Assembly (NCBI GenBank): GCA_963724385.1
Contig: CAVRUJ010000002.1
Coordinates: forward strand, 1,922,001 to 1,986,000
From: DASXQK01 sp963724385
GTDB taxonomy: Bacteria > Pseudomonadota > Alphaproteobacteria > Dongiales > Dongiaceae
Direction: 5' to 3'
Length of the DNA stretch: 64,000 nucleotides
This document shows positions 17,339-25,268 of the stretch, one piece after another (positions within the stretch are counted from its first letter, which is position 1; each line of letters starts with the position of its first letter). The position numbers were made by a program, and so were the translations under genes. The notes beneath the pieces are model-generated. The model saw nothing but the letters and a program-made list of their open reading frames with translations, made no database searches and had not been told where the DNA came from.

Positions 17339-18400
17339 TTACTTCCGCGCGTAGGCGACGACCTGGCCCCTGACGAAGAGCGACACTTCCTCGCCTTGCC
17401 GAGGGGCCATGTATCCCGGCACGCGGGCAAGGAGGGCGAGCGGCTGTGATGCGCCGAGCACGCGCAATTTCACGCTCGCGTCATGGCCATAGAATTCCAC
17501 TTCAATGACTTGGGCCCTGATGCCGCCTGCCGTGGATGCGCCCTCCTCGGGACCGGGCGTGAGGCGGATCTGCTCCGGCCGGATCAGCACCTCGACGGGA
17601 CCTTCGGGCATGGCGGCCGCGAGCGGCAGGCGTCCCAGGCTGCAGGTCACGGTCTCGCCGGCGGAGACGCCCGGCAGCAGCACGGCTTCGCCCACGAACT
17701 GCGCCAACTCGGCGTCGGCGGGATGGCGATAGAGCATCTCGGGGCTCGCGACCTGAACCAGCCTGCCGTGGCGCAGGACGGCGACCTGGTTTCCCATCGA
17801 CAGCGCTTCCGATTGGTCATGGGTCACCACAAGCGCGGTCGCCCCGGCGGTGGATAGCGCCGCGGCGACGGCCTGGCGGGTCTCGATGCGAAGTGCTGCA
17901 TCGAGCGCGGAGAATGGCTCGTCGAGAAGCACCAGTCTCGGTTCCGGGGCGAGGGCGCGGGCCAATGCGACCCGCTGCTGTTCGCCCCCGGAGAGCTCCT
18001 GGGGCAGACGATTTGCGAAGGCCGGCTGGAGGCCGACAAGGTCCAGCAATTCGGCCACCCGATGGCGCTGAAGACGCAGCCGGCGCGGCAGGCCAAAAAC
18101 GATGTTGTCGGCCACCGACAGATGCGGAAAGAGAGCGCCCTCCTGCGCCACGTAGCCGATGTGCCGCTGTTCGGGCGGCAGGTGGAGAGTGCGGTCGGCA
18201 ACGATCCGGCCGCCGATCCGGATCGTGCCCGCGTCGGCGTGCTCGAAGCCGCAGAGCAGGCGCAGCAAGGTGGTCTTGCCGCTGCCCGACGCTCCCAGGA
18301 TCGAGACCAGGCTGCCGGACGGCACGTCGAGGTCGATCCCATCAAGCACCGGATTGCCGGCGAAGGCCTTGACCAGCCCCTCGATGTGAAGGTCCGCCAT
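17339..18400 (-). CDS. fbpC: Iron(III) ABC transporter ATP-binding protein (FbpC-like)
   Basis: 353 residues. Walker A is GASGSGKTT (36-44), then the Q-loop (GYVAQEG), the signature LSGGEQQRVALARAL, Walker B RLVLLDEPFSALD and the switch His in VVTHDQSEA. A C-terminal TOBE-type domain (about 240-353) is typical of the FbpC/PotA group. It hydrolyses ATP to drive uptake by the permease encoded 7 bases upstream. Order on the minus strand is fbpA, fbpB, fbpC. Thiamine or sulfate relatives share the fold; the partner binding protein points to iron. Confidence 0.9.
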   Translation of the reverse strand: MADLHIEGLVKAFAGNPVLDGIDLDVPSGSLVSILGASGSGKTTLLRLLCGFEHADAGTIRIGGRIVADRTLHLPPEQRHIGYVAQEGALFPHLSVADNIVFGLPRRLRLQRHRVAELLDLVGLQPAFANRLPQELSGGEQQRVALARALAPEPRLVLLDEPFSALDAALRIETRQAVAAALSTAGATALVVTHDQSEALSMGNQVAVLRHGRLVQVASPEMLYRHPADAELAQFVGEAVLLPGVSAGETVTCSLGRLPLAAAMPEGPVEVLIRPEQIRLTPGPEEGASTAGGIRAQVIEVEFYGHDASVKLRVLGASQPLALLARVPGYMAPRQGEEVSLFVRGQVVAYARK

Positions 18401-18407
18401 GGGCGGG

Positions 18408-20003
18408 CTAGCTGGTTGCCAAGGCGCCGACGGCCCCGAACCGCCGGGCCAGCAGCCAGGCGGAAAGCAACGAGATCCCGACCATCAGCGCCGCATAGGG
18501 CGCTGCCGCGGCATAGGCAAGCGCCGAGGAATTGGCCCAGACCTGGGTTGCGAGAGTCCGCGTCCCGATGGGCGCCAGCAGAAGCGTGGCCGTGAGCTCG
18601 GTGACCACGGACACGAACACCATGGCGGCACCGGCGCCGAGCCCCGGCCCGGCCAGAGGCAATGTGATCCGCCAGGCAACGCCCGCCCAGCCGAGGCCAA
18701 GCGACCGTCCGGCCTCCTCCAACCCGCGCGGCGTCTGGAGGAGCGAGGCGCGCACATTGACCAGCGCCAGGGGCAGGAAGACGATTGCGTAGGCTGTCAC
18801 CAGCAGGGCGGCGCTTTGGTAGAGCGGCTGCAGGACTTGCGCCGTCAGCGAGACAAGTGCCAGCGCCACCACGATGCCGGGAACCCCTTGCGCCAGGTAC
18901 GCGGTCCGCTCGAGAAGCGTAGCCAGCCGGCCTTCGTAGCGCACTGACAGGAAGCCAAGCGGGAGCGCCAGGAGCATGGTCAGGCCGGCCCCGGCCAGGC
19001 CCAGCCCGATCGAGGAAGCCGTGGCGCTCAACAGCCTTGCCGCCGTCACCGCCGCCGGGGAAATCGCTTCCGAGGCGTGCTGCGTCAGCCAGTAAACGAT
19101 CATGCTGGACGGCATCCCGAGAGTGAGCAGCGTCAAGACAACAAAGCCCGCGAGGATCGGCCAGCGTCGCCAATCCAGCTGATACCGCATGGCGCGGCGG
19201 CGCGTTCCGCGGCCGATTCTCGCATACCTGCTCCTGCCGCGCACCGCGACCTCGCCCGCCAGGCAGAGCAGGCAGAGCAGGACCAGAACCAGGGCCAGGA
19301 GAGAGGCCGAAGGGCCGCCGAAGCCGATCCGGTATTCCGCATAGATCTCCGTGGTGAAGGTCCGGAACCGCAACAGGGCAAAGGCGCCGAACTCGACGAG
19401 CGTATCGAGCGCCACCAGCAGCATGCCGCCGAGCAAGGCGGGCCGCAGCTGCGGCAGCACGACGCGGAAGAAACACCTCCAGGGCCCGTGACCCAGGGAC
19501 CGGGCGGTTTCTTCGAGCGCCGGGTCCATGCTGCGCAAGGCGGCGGCGACGGGCAGATAGATGAGGGGATAATAGGAACAGGTGACGACGACCAGCGCGC
19601 CGGCAAACCCCTGGAGCGCCGGGTCCAGCGATATCCACGCATAGCTGGTGACGAAGGGGGGGATGGCCAGCGGCACGACCACCAGCACCGCCCATGCGGC
19701 TTGTCCCGGAATCCGCGTTCTTTCGACGAACCAGGCCGCGGTCGTGGCGACGATCGCGGCAGCGGCCGTGGCAGCCAGCACGAGACTGACGGTGTTGAAC
19801 AGAAGCTCGCCGACGAGGGGGCGGAACAGCAACGCGGTCGCCTCGGGAAGGCTCACGCCCGCGGCTTCGACGACCGTGTAGGCGATCGGCAGCAGGACGA
19901 GCAAGGCGGCGACGCTCGCCGTCGCGGTCAGGCCAAGCGGCGGTGGCGGGCGAGAGGGCAGGACCGGGCGAGCGCCCGCCACCGATACGCTTGCAGCAGA
20001 CAC
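18408..20003 (-). CDS. fbpB: Iron(III) ABC transporter permease (FbpB-like, fused double permease)
   Basis: 531 residues with about twelve membrane segments and two copies of the binding-protein-dependent transport domain, the arrangement of FbpB/ThiP permeases. The EAA-type loops are EETARSLGHGPWRCFFRVVLP in the first half and LEEAGRSLGLGWAGVAWRIT in the second; these contact the ATPase. The start is GTG at 20003, overlapping the fbpA stop by one base (TAGTG), so translation is probably coupled. Confidence 0.9.
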   Translation of the reverse strand: MSAASVSVAGARPVLPSRPPPPLGLTATASVAALLVLLPIAYTVVEAAGVSLPEATALLFRPLVGELLFNTVSLVLAATAAAAIVATTAAWFVERTRIPGQAAWAVLVVVPLAIPPFVTSYAWISLDPALQGFAGALVVVTCSYYPLIYLPVAAALRSMDPALEETARSLGHGPWRCFFRVVLPQLRPALLGGMLLVALDTLVEFGAFALLRFRTFTTEIYAEYRIGFGGPSASLLALVLVLLCLLCLAGEVAVRGRSRYARIGRGTRRRAMRYQLDWRRWPILAGFVVLTLLTLGMPSSMIVYWLTQHASEAISPAAVTAARLLSATASSIGLGLAGAGLTMLLALPLGFLSVRYEGRLATLLERTAYLAQGVPGIVVALALVSLTAQVLQPLYQSAALLVTAYAIVFLPLALVNVRASLLQTPRGLEEAGRSLGLGWAGVAWRITLPLAGPGLGAGAAMVFVSVVTELTATLLLAPIGTRTLATQVWANSSALAYAAAAPYAALMVGISLLSAWLLARRFGAVGALATS

Positions 20004-21058
20004 TAGAGGAGGCCTGCTTCCCGGAGCAGCTCGGCCGCTTCCCTGTCATCGCCGAGCTCAGCCGCGCCAACCGGAGGCGGCTGGAGCTGGTCGAATGGCA
20101 TGAGCAGCTTGTTCGGGGCCACGCCCGGGACGAGGGGGTACTCGAAGCTCACGTCGGTCTCGGCAATCAGCTCCTGGGTGGGCTTGCTGACGAGGAAGGC
20201 CAGGAACCGCTGCGCCGCCGCCTGGCGAGGCGAAGATGCAAGGATGCCGGCGCCGGAGACATTGATCAGGGCGCCGACATCGCCGTTGGAGAAGTGGTGG
20301 ATCCGGCTGTGCAGCTTGTCCGCCCCCTCCTCCGTGCGCAGCCGAGCCCAGTAGTAGTTGTTCACGATACCCGTGGCGACGCTGCCGCGGTCGACCGCCG
20401 CCATCACGCCCTCGTTGTCATCGAAGACCTGGCTATTCTCCTTGAGACCCTTCAACCAGTCCAGCGCGGCCTGCCTGCCCTTCAGCGCCTCGACCGCGCC
20501 GACCAGGGGAAGGAAGTCGGCGTCGGTGGGGGCGATCGCAATCCTGCCCTTCCACTCGGGCTTGGCAAGGTCGAGGAGGGAGGCCGGGAGCTCGCTTTCC
20601 TGGATCATCGAGGGGTTGAAGGCGAGCACGTTTTCGCGGGCGAGCACGCCAAGCCAGCTCCCGTCGGGCGCGCTGTAGCGCGAGGGAACCTTGGCCAGCG
20701 TCCCGGGATCGACCTTGGCCAGCAGCCCCTTTTCGTCCAGCAGCACCAGTTCGGGGGAGTTGGCGGTGAAATAGACATCCGCGGGCGAGGAAGATCCCTC
20801 CTGGATGATCTGGTTGGCGAGTTCGGGCGGCTCGCCCGAGTGGACGCGCACCTCGATGCCGGTCTCCTTGGTGAAGGCGGCGACCAGCATGTCGACCATC
20901 TGTTCGTGCTGCGCGTTGTAGAGGGTGAGGACGGTCGAATCGGCCGCCCGGGCGTTGGGAAGCCCGGCAATGCCGGCCGCTATACATGATCCGACAAGCG
21001 CGACGGTGATCGCTCGCTCGAAGGATGGGACTAGTTTGCAGAGGCGACGAAAGGACAT
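20003..21058 (-). CDS. fbpA: Iron(III) ABC transporter periplasmic binding protein (FbpA-like)
   Basis: 351 residues with a Sec-type signal peptide ending near NARAADS (about residue 39). The mature part begins TVLTLYNAQHEQ, typical of FbpA/FutA ferric-binding proteins. The paired tyrosines that ligate ferric ion are present in VNNYYWARL (Y235 and Y236). The ATG at 21058 places the positive n-region (MSFRRLCK) correctly; a GTG/ATG 27 bases upstream is possible. It is the first gene of the fbpABC operon and probably lies under iron control, although no clear Fur or Irr site could be proven. Confidence 0.9.
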   Translation of the reverse strand: MSFRRLCKLVPSFERAITVALVGSCIAAGIAGLPNARAADSTVLTLYNAQHEQMVDMLVAAFTKETGIEVRVHSGEPPELANQIIQEGSSSPADVYFTANSPELVLLDEKGLLAKVDPGTLAKVPSRYSAPDGSWLGVLARENVLAFNPSMIQESELPASLLDLAKPEWKGRIAIAPTDADFLPLVGAVEALKGRQAALDWLKGLKENSQVFDDNEGVMAAVDRGSVATGIVNNYYWARLRTEEGADKLHSRIHHFSNGDVGALINVSGAGILASSPRQAAAQRFLAFLVSKPTQELIAETDVSFEYPLVPGVAPNKLLMPFDQLQPPPVGAAELGDDREAAELLREAGLL

Positions 21059-21396
21059 CCGGGTATCTCCAGCAGATATTGGCATGCGCCAGGGGCCGGG
21101 AGGATGCCTTAAACGCGAATGCTTCGCAATTGCAATTTGGAAACGATCTCCCAGAGCGAGATTGGAGCCAGCCTTCCAGCCCGGGCGCAGATACCCGGGC
21201 GGGATTGGCGATCACGCTCGTCGGCCGATAGGGGCACCGGCTGAATGGCTGCTTTTGATTCGAAACGGAAGTCGGTTGAAGGGAAAACGATTGGCCGACC
21301 TGACTTGCGCCCTGGTCCCGCCCCTATTTTCGGTCAGGCCCGCGAGATGGTAATTTATGGGTTCGTCCGACCTCAGCAGGCCAATGGGAACTGGCG
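21059..21396. promoter_or_regulatory. Gene-free divergent region between fbpA and the Crp/Fnr gene, with a GCAATTGC palindrome
   Basis: 338 bases with no supported gene. At 21126-21133 lies the perfect palindrome GCAATTGC within TTCGCAATTGCAATTTGG, about 70 bases upstream of fbpA. It resembles the TGCAA-type half-sites bound by alphaproteobacterial Fur/Mur proteins, but the match is too short to be sure. Confidence 0.3.
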
Positions 21397-22119
21397 ATGC
21401 CGAGACCTAAGAAGAAACAAGCGCCGACGAATTTGAAGGGATCTCCCGGTAGGCGTCGGAGGTCGGCGAGCAAGACCGCCGCCACGGGCTTCGACCCCAT
21501 GGCGTTCATGACGTCTGTCGGCTCTGGGCGCGTGGCGGCAAAGTACAAGGCGAATAGCGTCGTGTTTCGGCAAGGCGAACCGGCCGACGCTGTCTTCTAC
21601 ATCGAAAGAGGCAAGGTCAAACTGAGCGTCGTATCCCGACAGGGCAAGGAAGGGGTGGTCGCGATCCTGAGCGCGGGCGATTTCTTCGGCGAGGGATGCC
21701 TCGCCGGCCAGCCCCTGCACATGGCCACGGCCGCGACCTTGGCGGACTCTGCCATCGTCCGGATCGAAAAGCGGGCCATGATTCGCCTGCTTCAGGACGA
21801 ACCGACCCTTTCGAGCATGTTCATGAGCTTCCTGTTGTCCCGGAACGTCCAGTTTGAGGCAGACTTGGTCGACCAGCTGTTCAATTCGAGCGAGCGGAGG
21901 CTCGCTCGCGTGCTCCTGCTTCTCGCCAACTTCGGCAAGGACGGGAAGCTGGAGCCGGTCATTCCGAGAATCAGCCAGGAAATGCTGGCGGCAAGAGTGG
22001 GAACGACGCGTTCTCGCATCAACTTCTTCATGAACAAATTTCGCAAGCTGGGATTCATCGAATATAACGGCGGCCTGCATGTTCACAGCGGCCTCTTGAA
22101 CGTCGTCATTCACGAATAG
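21397..22119 (+). CDS. Crp/Fnr-family transcriptional regulator
   Basis: 240 residues. After a basic, unstructured N-terminus (PRPKKKQAPT...) comes a cyclic-nucleotide-binding-type beta-roll (YKANSVVFRQGEPADAVFYI, then GDFFGEGCLAG). A winged helix follows (ISQEMLAARVGTTRSRINFFMNKFRKLGFIEY). The effector is not evident: Fnr-type N-terminal cysteines are absent, and the phosphate-binding Arg-Ser of true Crp is not clear. It is convergent with the small gene at 22121, whose stop lies 2 bases beyond its own. Such orphan Crp relatives often control stress or oxygen responses. Confidence 0.88.
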   Translation: MPRPKKKQAPTNLKGSPGRRRRSASKTAATGFDPMAFMTSVGSGRVAAKYKANSVVFRQGEPADAVFYIERGKVKLSVVSRQGKEGVVAILSAGDFFGEGCLAGQPLHMATAATLADSAIVRIEKRAMIRLLQDEPTLSSMFMSFLLSRNVQFEADLVDQLFNSSERRLARVLLLLANFGKDGKLEPVIPRISQEMLAARVGTTRSRINFFMNKFRKLGFIEYNGGLHVHSGLLNVVIHE

Positions 22120-22120
22120 C

Positions 22121-22273
22121 CTATCGTCGCCTCGATTCCATCTCGGCCTTCCTCTGCTGCTCCTCGGCGAGCAGTTTGACGATCCCCTTCCGCTTTGCTT
22201 CGTCTGGTTCCCTGCGGAGCAGCTGTTCGTAACGCTCGATATTGGTCTCAGCGAGCCACAGGTCCTGATCCAC
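22121..22273 (-). CDS. Small 50-residue helical protein, paralogue 1
   Basis: A GTG start at 22273 follows AAGGGGAG at good spacing and gives 50 residues: DQDLWLAETNIERYEQLLRR, then DEAKRKGIVKLLAEEQQRKAEM. It is highly charged and predicted to be one or two amphipathic helices. The pattern LAETNIERYxxLL followed by DExKR recurs in small unnamed alphaproteobacterial proteins. A longer reading frame to 22393 exists but lacks a ribosome-binding site. It is clearly related to the 50-residue protein at 22638-22790. Function unknown; a regulatory or structural small protein is possible. Confidence 0.75.
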   Translation of the reverse strand: MDQDLWLAETNIERYEQLLRREPDEAKRKGIVKLLAEEQQRKAEMESRRR

Positions 22274-22411
22274 GGCAATTCTCCCCTTGGCAAATGATGA
22301 ACGGTTTCCAGATCCGGCCAATATCGTGGACTGCGAGAGTGAAGCCTGTGCTACTCCGACCGGCCGGCCGCCTCTTGCGGCTGCTTCTGGCACCTGCCGC
22401 GGCGTTTGAGA

Positions 22412-22624
22412 CTATCCAGTACCCGGCGAGCCGGGCGGCAAATGTTCCCCGGCTTCCAGCAAGGCCAGGTGCTGCGCGAGTTCGAAAGCGCGCCGGCGCA
22501 AATGCCCCTTCAGTCTTGGGTGCGCGAACCCATTGGCTTGGTCCAATAGCCCACGGACCTGCTCGCGCAAGACGGACCGTGAGGTAAAGTTCGAGCGGAA
22601 GGATGAGTTCGTGACCGCGACCAT
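22412..22624 (-). CDS. Small 70-residue hypothetical protein
   Basis: 70 residues from the ATG at 22624, 13 bases after the stop of the next upstream small gene. The core VLREQVRGLLDQANGF followed by LRRRAFELAQHLALLEAGE reads as a helical hairpin with regularly spaced leucines and arginines, a pattern seen in small unnamed proteins of this bacterial class. There is no strong ribosome-binding site, so coupling to the upstream gene is likely if it is translated. Function unknown. Confidence 0.55.
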   Translation of the reverse strand: MVAVTNSSFRSNFTSRSVLREQVRGLLDQANGFAHPRLKGHLRRRAFELAQHLALLEAGEHLPPGSPGTG

Positions 22625-22637
22625 CGTAATGCCGGCG

Positions 22638-22790
22638 TCAGTTCGGTCTCAGGTAAAGCTCGGCCCATTTCTTCAATGACTCGGACCGTCGTTTGGCGAG
22701 CTCCTTCTGCTTCTTTTCGTCTCGCTCCATGAGGAGCAGACGCTCGTAATGGCCGACGGTCACGAGGGCGGCCCAAAGCTGCGCATCCAT
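22638..22790 (-). CDS. Small 50-residue helical protein, paralogue 2
   Basis: The ATG at 22790 follows GGAGG with a 5-base spacer. It encodes 50 residues: MDAQLWAALVTVGHYERLLL, then MERDEKKQKELAKRRSESLK, ending in LYLRPN. It aligns without gaps to the 50-residue protein at 22121-22273 (D-x-LW-A at the start, ERYxxLL/HYERLLL, ExDExK), so the two are paralogues of identical length. The strong ribosome-binding site argues that it is real despite its size. Function unknown. Confidence 0.7.
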   Translation of the reverse strand: MDAQLWAALVTVGHYERLLLMERDEKKQKELAKRRSESLKKWAELYLRPN

Positions 22791-22931
22791 AGCTGCCTCC
22801 TACGCCTCTCTTCGACGTAAGATCCCGGCGGCTGTATCTTTTGCCGTTGGCAACGGTTCGGATGTTCAAAAGAGCACACCCTCGCTCACCAGGCGTATGG
22901 GCCTCTGATGCTGGCGACCCGTCGCGGACGT

Positions 22932-23246
22932 TCAGTCGAGCGTGACCGGTTGCCCATGAGGCGTGCGGGCGAATGCCGCGCGCCAGGCCTCCTTGCGCGC
23001 GGCGATCGAGTCGCGCGTCGAGAAGGATTTCTCGAACACAAGCCGCTCCAGCGCATCGAGGACGTGGGTGTAATAGGTCGTCCCATCATCCGGGTCGCCC
23101 GAGGCCTGGGCGCGGGCGATCGCAGCACCTAGCGCCTCGGCCCATTCGGCGGCCGTGAAGCAGTCCGCCTGCTGCATGGCAACCGCCAGGGCGAGCGCCT
23201 CGGCTTGCCAGGGCTCCTCGAATTGCGGCGTTTCAGGCTGGCTCAA
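22932..23246 (-). CDS. Nitrile hydratase accessory/activator protein (P14K-like)
   Basis: 104 residues matching the small NHase activator family: FEEPWQAEALALAVAM, FTAAEWAEALG, DDGTTYYTHVLDALERLV, ARKEAWRAAFARTPHGQPV. Such proteins help insert cobalt into the alpha subunit and promote its maturation. The first plausible start is TTG at 23246, overlapping the beta-subunit stop by 14 bases and giving LSQPETPQFEEPW; there is no upstream ATG in a sensible position. The order alpha, beta, activator is one transcription unit. Confidence 0.85.
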   Translation of the reverse strand: MSQPETPQFEEPWQAEALALAVAMQQADCFTAAEWAEALGAAIARAQASGDPDDGTTYYTHVLDALERLVFEKSFSTRDSIAARKEAWRAAFARTPHGQPVTLD

Positions 23247-23892
23247 GGTAGCTTTCCCAAAGGTCGAGATAGATCTTGTCCTTGGGCGCGGCGTCGGCCC
23301 CCCAGAGTTCGCGTGCAGCAAAGGCGACCGTATAGAGGTGTTGCGGGCATTCGCCATCGCCCCGCGCGCTGGTGTCGGCGAACACGTGGGGTCCGTGGCA
23401 TCGCTGGATGACGCCGCATCTGCCGCGCGCATAGCGAGGCAGCCTGGTATGGCCGACGGGATGCATGTTCCGGGTGACGACGCGCTGGTCGAGCGCAAAG
23501 CGCGGCGGGCTTTCGGCTTTTCGAGAGGATTTTCCGCTGTCTGCCAAGGCAGGGCCCACTTCGCCGACTCGCATGGCGTCGTTGCGCCTCACCGAGCCGC
23601 GGGCCGCTCGCCCGGTCGACAGCTCTTCGGCCGTCGCCATGCCGGCCTCGAGGAGGGCCAAGGCGCAGATGAAATACCAGCGCTCGTAGTAGCTCTGCGA
23701 CAGATAGGCAGCCGGCGGCATTCGCTCGGCGAGGAAGCGGAAGCGATCGATCGTGAAACCGGGGGGATAGGTCATCGCCTCGGTGATGCCGAACATGCGC
23801 GCTTCCCAAGGCTCGCGGAACAGCGGCTCATCGGCCTCGGGCAGGATTGCCCCCAGGCCATGCATGCCGCCCATGTCATGGATGCCGTTCAT
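23233..23892 (-). CDS. nthB: Nitrile hydratase subunit beta
   Basis: 219 residues beginning MNGIHDMGGMHGLG, the signature N-terminus of NHase beta subunits. It continues with EPLFREPWEARMFG and ends in the SH3-like C-terminal barrel (RHTRLPRYARG-type segment, IYLDLWESYLEPA). It forms the heterodimer with the alpha subunit and covers the active-site metal; Arg residues of the beta chain hydrogen-bond to the oxidised cysteines. The start overlaps the alpha stop as ATGA. The upstream extension to 24045 is out-of-frame sequence of the alpha gene. Confidence 0.93.
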   Translation of the reverse strand: MNGIHDMGGMHGLGAILPEADEPLFREPWEARMFGITEAMTYPPGFTIDRFRFLAERMPPAAYLSQSYYERWYFICALALLEAGMATAEELSTGRAARGSVRRNDAMRVGEVGPALADSGKSSRKAESPPRFALDQRVVTRNMHPVGHTRLPRYARGRCGVIQRCHGPHVFADTSARGDGECPQHLYTVAFAARELWGADAAPKDKIYLDLWESYLEPA

Positions 23893-24527
23893 GATCCGGC
23901 TCCCGCCGCGGGCTGCGCAATCCTGGCGGTGCCAATCATGGCGTCGCGGCTGACCAGTGCTGCGAGCGCCTCCTCCTTCATCGCCTCGGTGCCGGCCGGA
24001 CGTTGCGGCAGGACGAGATAACGGATCTCGGCCGTGCTGTCCCACACCCGAACCTCAACGTCCGGGCCGAGCTCAACGCCAAAGTCCATGAGCACGCCGC
24101 GCGGGTCATGGACGGCCCGGGACCGATAGGCCGCCGACTTGTACCAGCGCGGCGGCAGGCCGAGGAGTGGCCAGGGATAGCAGGAGCACAAGGTGCAGAC
24201 GACCAGGTTATGCACGGCCGGCGTGTTCTCCACCACCACCATGTCCTGACCCTGGCGCCCAAGGAGCCCCATCTCCGCGATCGCACCGGTCCCATCGGCG
24301 AGCAGGCGTTGCTTGAAGACCGGATCGACCCAGGCTCGAGCCGCCACCTTGGCGCCGTTGTGCGGGCCGATCTGTTTCTCGAAGGCTTCTATCCAGGCAT
24401 CGATGGCGGCCGGATCGACCAGGCCTTTTTCGATCAGGACGCTCTCCAGGGCCTTGACCCGCAGGGCGGGGTCGGAGGGGACCTGGGTCAGCAAATGCTC
24501 GTGGTCATGCTCATGACGTTGCGACAT
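23889..24527 (-). CDS. nthA: Nitrile hydratase subunit alpha, cobalt type
   Basis: 212 residues. The metal-claw motif VCTLCSC is present (C111, C114, S115, C116); Thr after the first Cys marks the cobalt class, whereas iron enzymes usually have Ser. YPWPLLGLPPRWYKS follows as in the family. The enzyme hydrates nitriles to amides in the cytoplasm. A His-rich N-terminus (MSQRHEHDHEH) might assist metal loading (inference). No amidase gene follows in the window. Confidence 0.95.
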   Translation of the reverse strand: MSQRHEHDHEHLLTQVPSDPALRVKALESVLIEKGLVDPAAIDAWIEAFEKQIGPHNGAKVAARAWVDPVFKQRLLADGTGAIAEMGLLGRQGQDMVVVENTPAVHNLVVCTLCSCYPWPLLGLPPRWYKSAAYRSRAVHDPRGVLMDFGVELGPDVEVRVWDSTAEIRYLVLPQRPAGTEAMKEEALAALVSRDAMIGTARIAQPAAGAGS

Positions 24528-24809
24528 GTGCGACCCTCATTCCTGCGACCGGTGCATAGCCTAACGCCGAAGCGAGCGGACCAGCAAATGGCGTGCGCGC
24601 TTCACCGCGGCCAGGAGCCCTGACAAAAGCCGGCCGGCGCTGACCAAGTGGTTCCCTGCCGTGTTTGCTCTTGCCTAATGCCGGAGAAATCCTCAAACTC
24701 ACCTGATCGGGGGCGATTTCGCGGCGCGCGGCGAGTTGCCATAGAAGTTGGCGGACAAGCTTGCGGGCCGGGGTTGCGTGACCACAGTCATGTGCCACGG
24801 GGAGTTCCC

Positions 24810-25229
24810 ATGTCAGCCCTCGAAAAATACCGAAGAATACTGTCTGTGCTGTTGCCCGCCGGAGTGATCGGCGCGTCCTTTCTGCTGTCGACCACCGCCC
24901 TCGCAGCGCTCCCACCGCAATCCGCGAACGCTCGGGACGTCAACAGCGGCCCGGCGCCCGTTGCCGAACGGCTGGCTGCAATCCGCGACGCGGTTTCGAG
25001 CGTCGCCGGCTCGGCCGCCTTGCCCGGCGAGCCGGAGCGCCTTGCCTGGTGGGGCAACGGCTGGGGCAATGGCGGCTGGCGCAACGGCGGCTGGGGCAAT
25101 TTCATTCCCTTTATCGCGCCGTGGGGAAACGGCTGGAACAATTGGAGCAACTGGGGCAACGGCTTTCGCAACAACTGGGGCAACGGCGGCTGGGGCAACG
25201 GCGGCTGGCACAACTGGCACAATTACTGA
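24810..25229 (+). CDS. grrA: GrrA-type glycine-rich RiPP precursor with 13 aromatic-X-Asn units
   Basis: 139 residues. A Sec-type signal or leader (hydrophobic 11-33) is followed by a spacer with VAERLAAIRDAVS (51-63), typical of GrrA leaders. The core from residue 80 is almost entirely Trp, Gly and Asn. I count thirteen three-residue aromatic-X-Asn units: W81, W85, W90, W95, W105, W109, W112, W115, F119, W123, W128, W133 and W136. Units 109-117 are directly contiguous, as are 133-138. Radical SAM enzymes of this class link an aromatic ring to the beta-carbon of the third residue, giving strained cyclophanes. The maturase gene follows 39 bases downstream. The ATG at 24810 follows GGGGAG. Confidence 0.87.
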   Translation: MSALEKYRRILSVLLPAGVIGASFLLSTTALAALPPQSANARDVNSGPAPVAERLAAIRDAVSSVAGSAALPGEPERLAWWGNGWGNGGWRNGGWGNFIPFIAPWGNGWNNWSNWGNGFRNNWGNGGWGNGGWHNWHNY

Positions 25230-25268
25230 ACTGACTGATCCCCTGGGAAGCAGAGCGGGCAGGCTGCC

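Noticed and set aside
17824..20070. 748-residue minus-strand frame over fbpB and fbpC
   Set aside because: It is an alternative frame of the fbp operon with low-complexity Arg/Ala/Gly sequence; the two canonical proteins account for the DNA.
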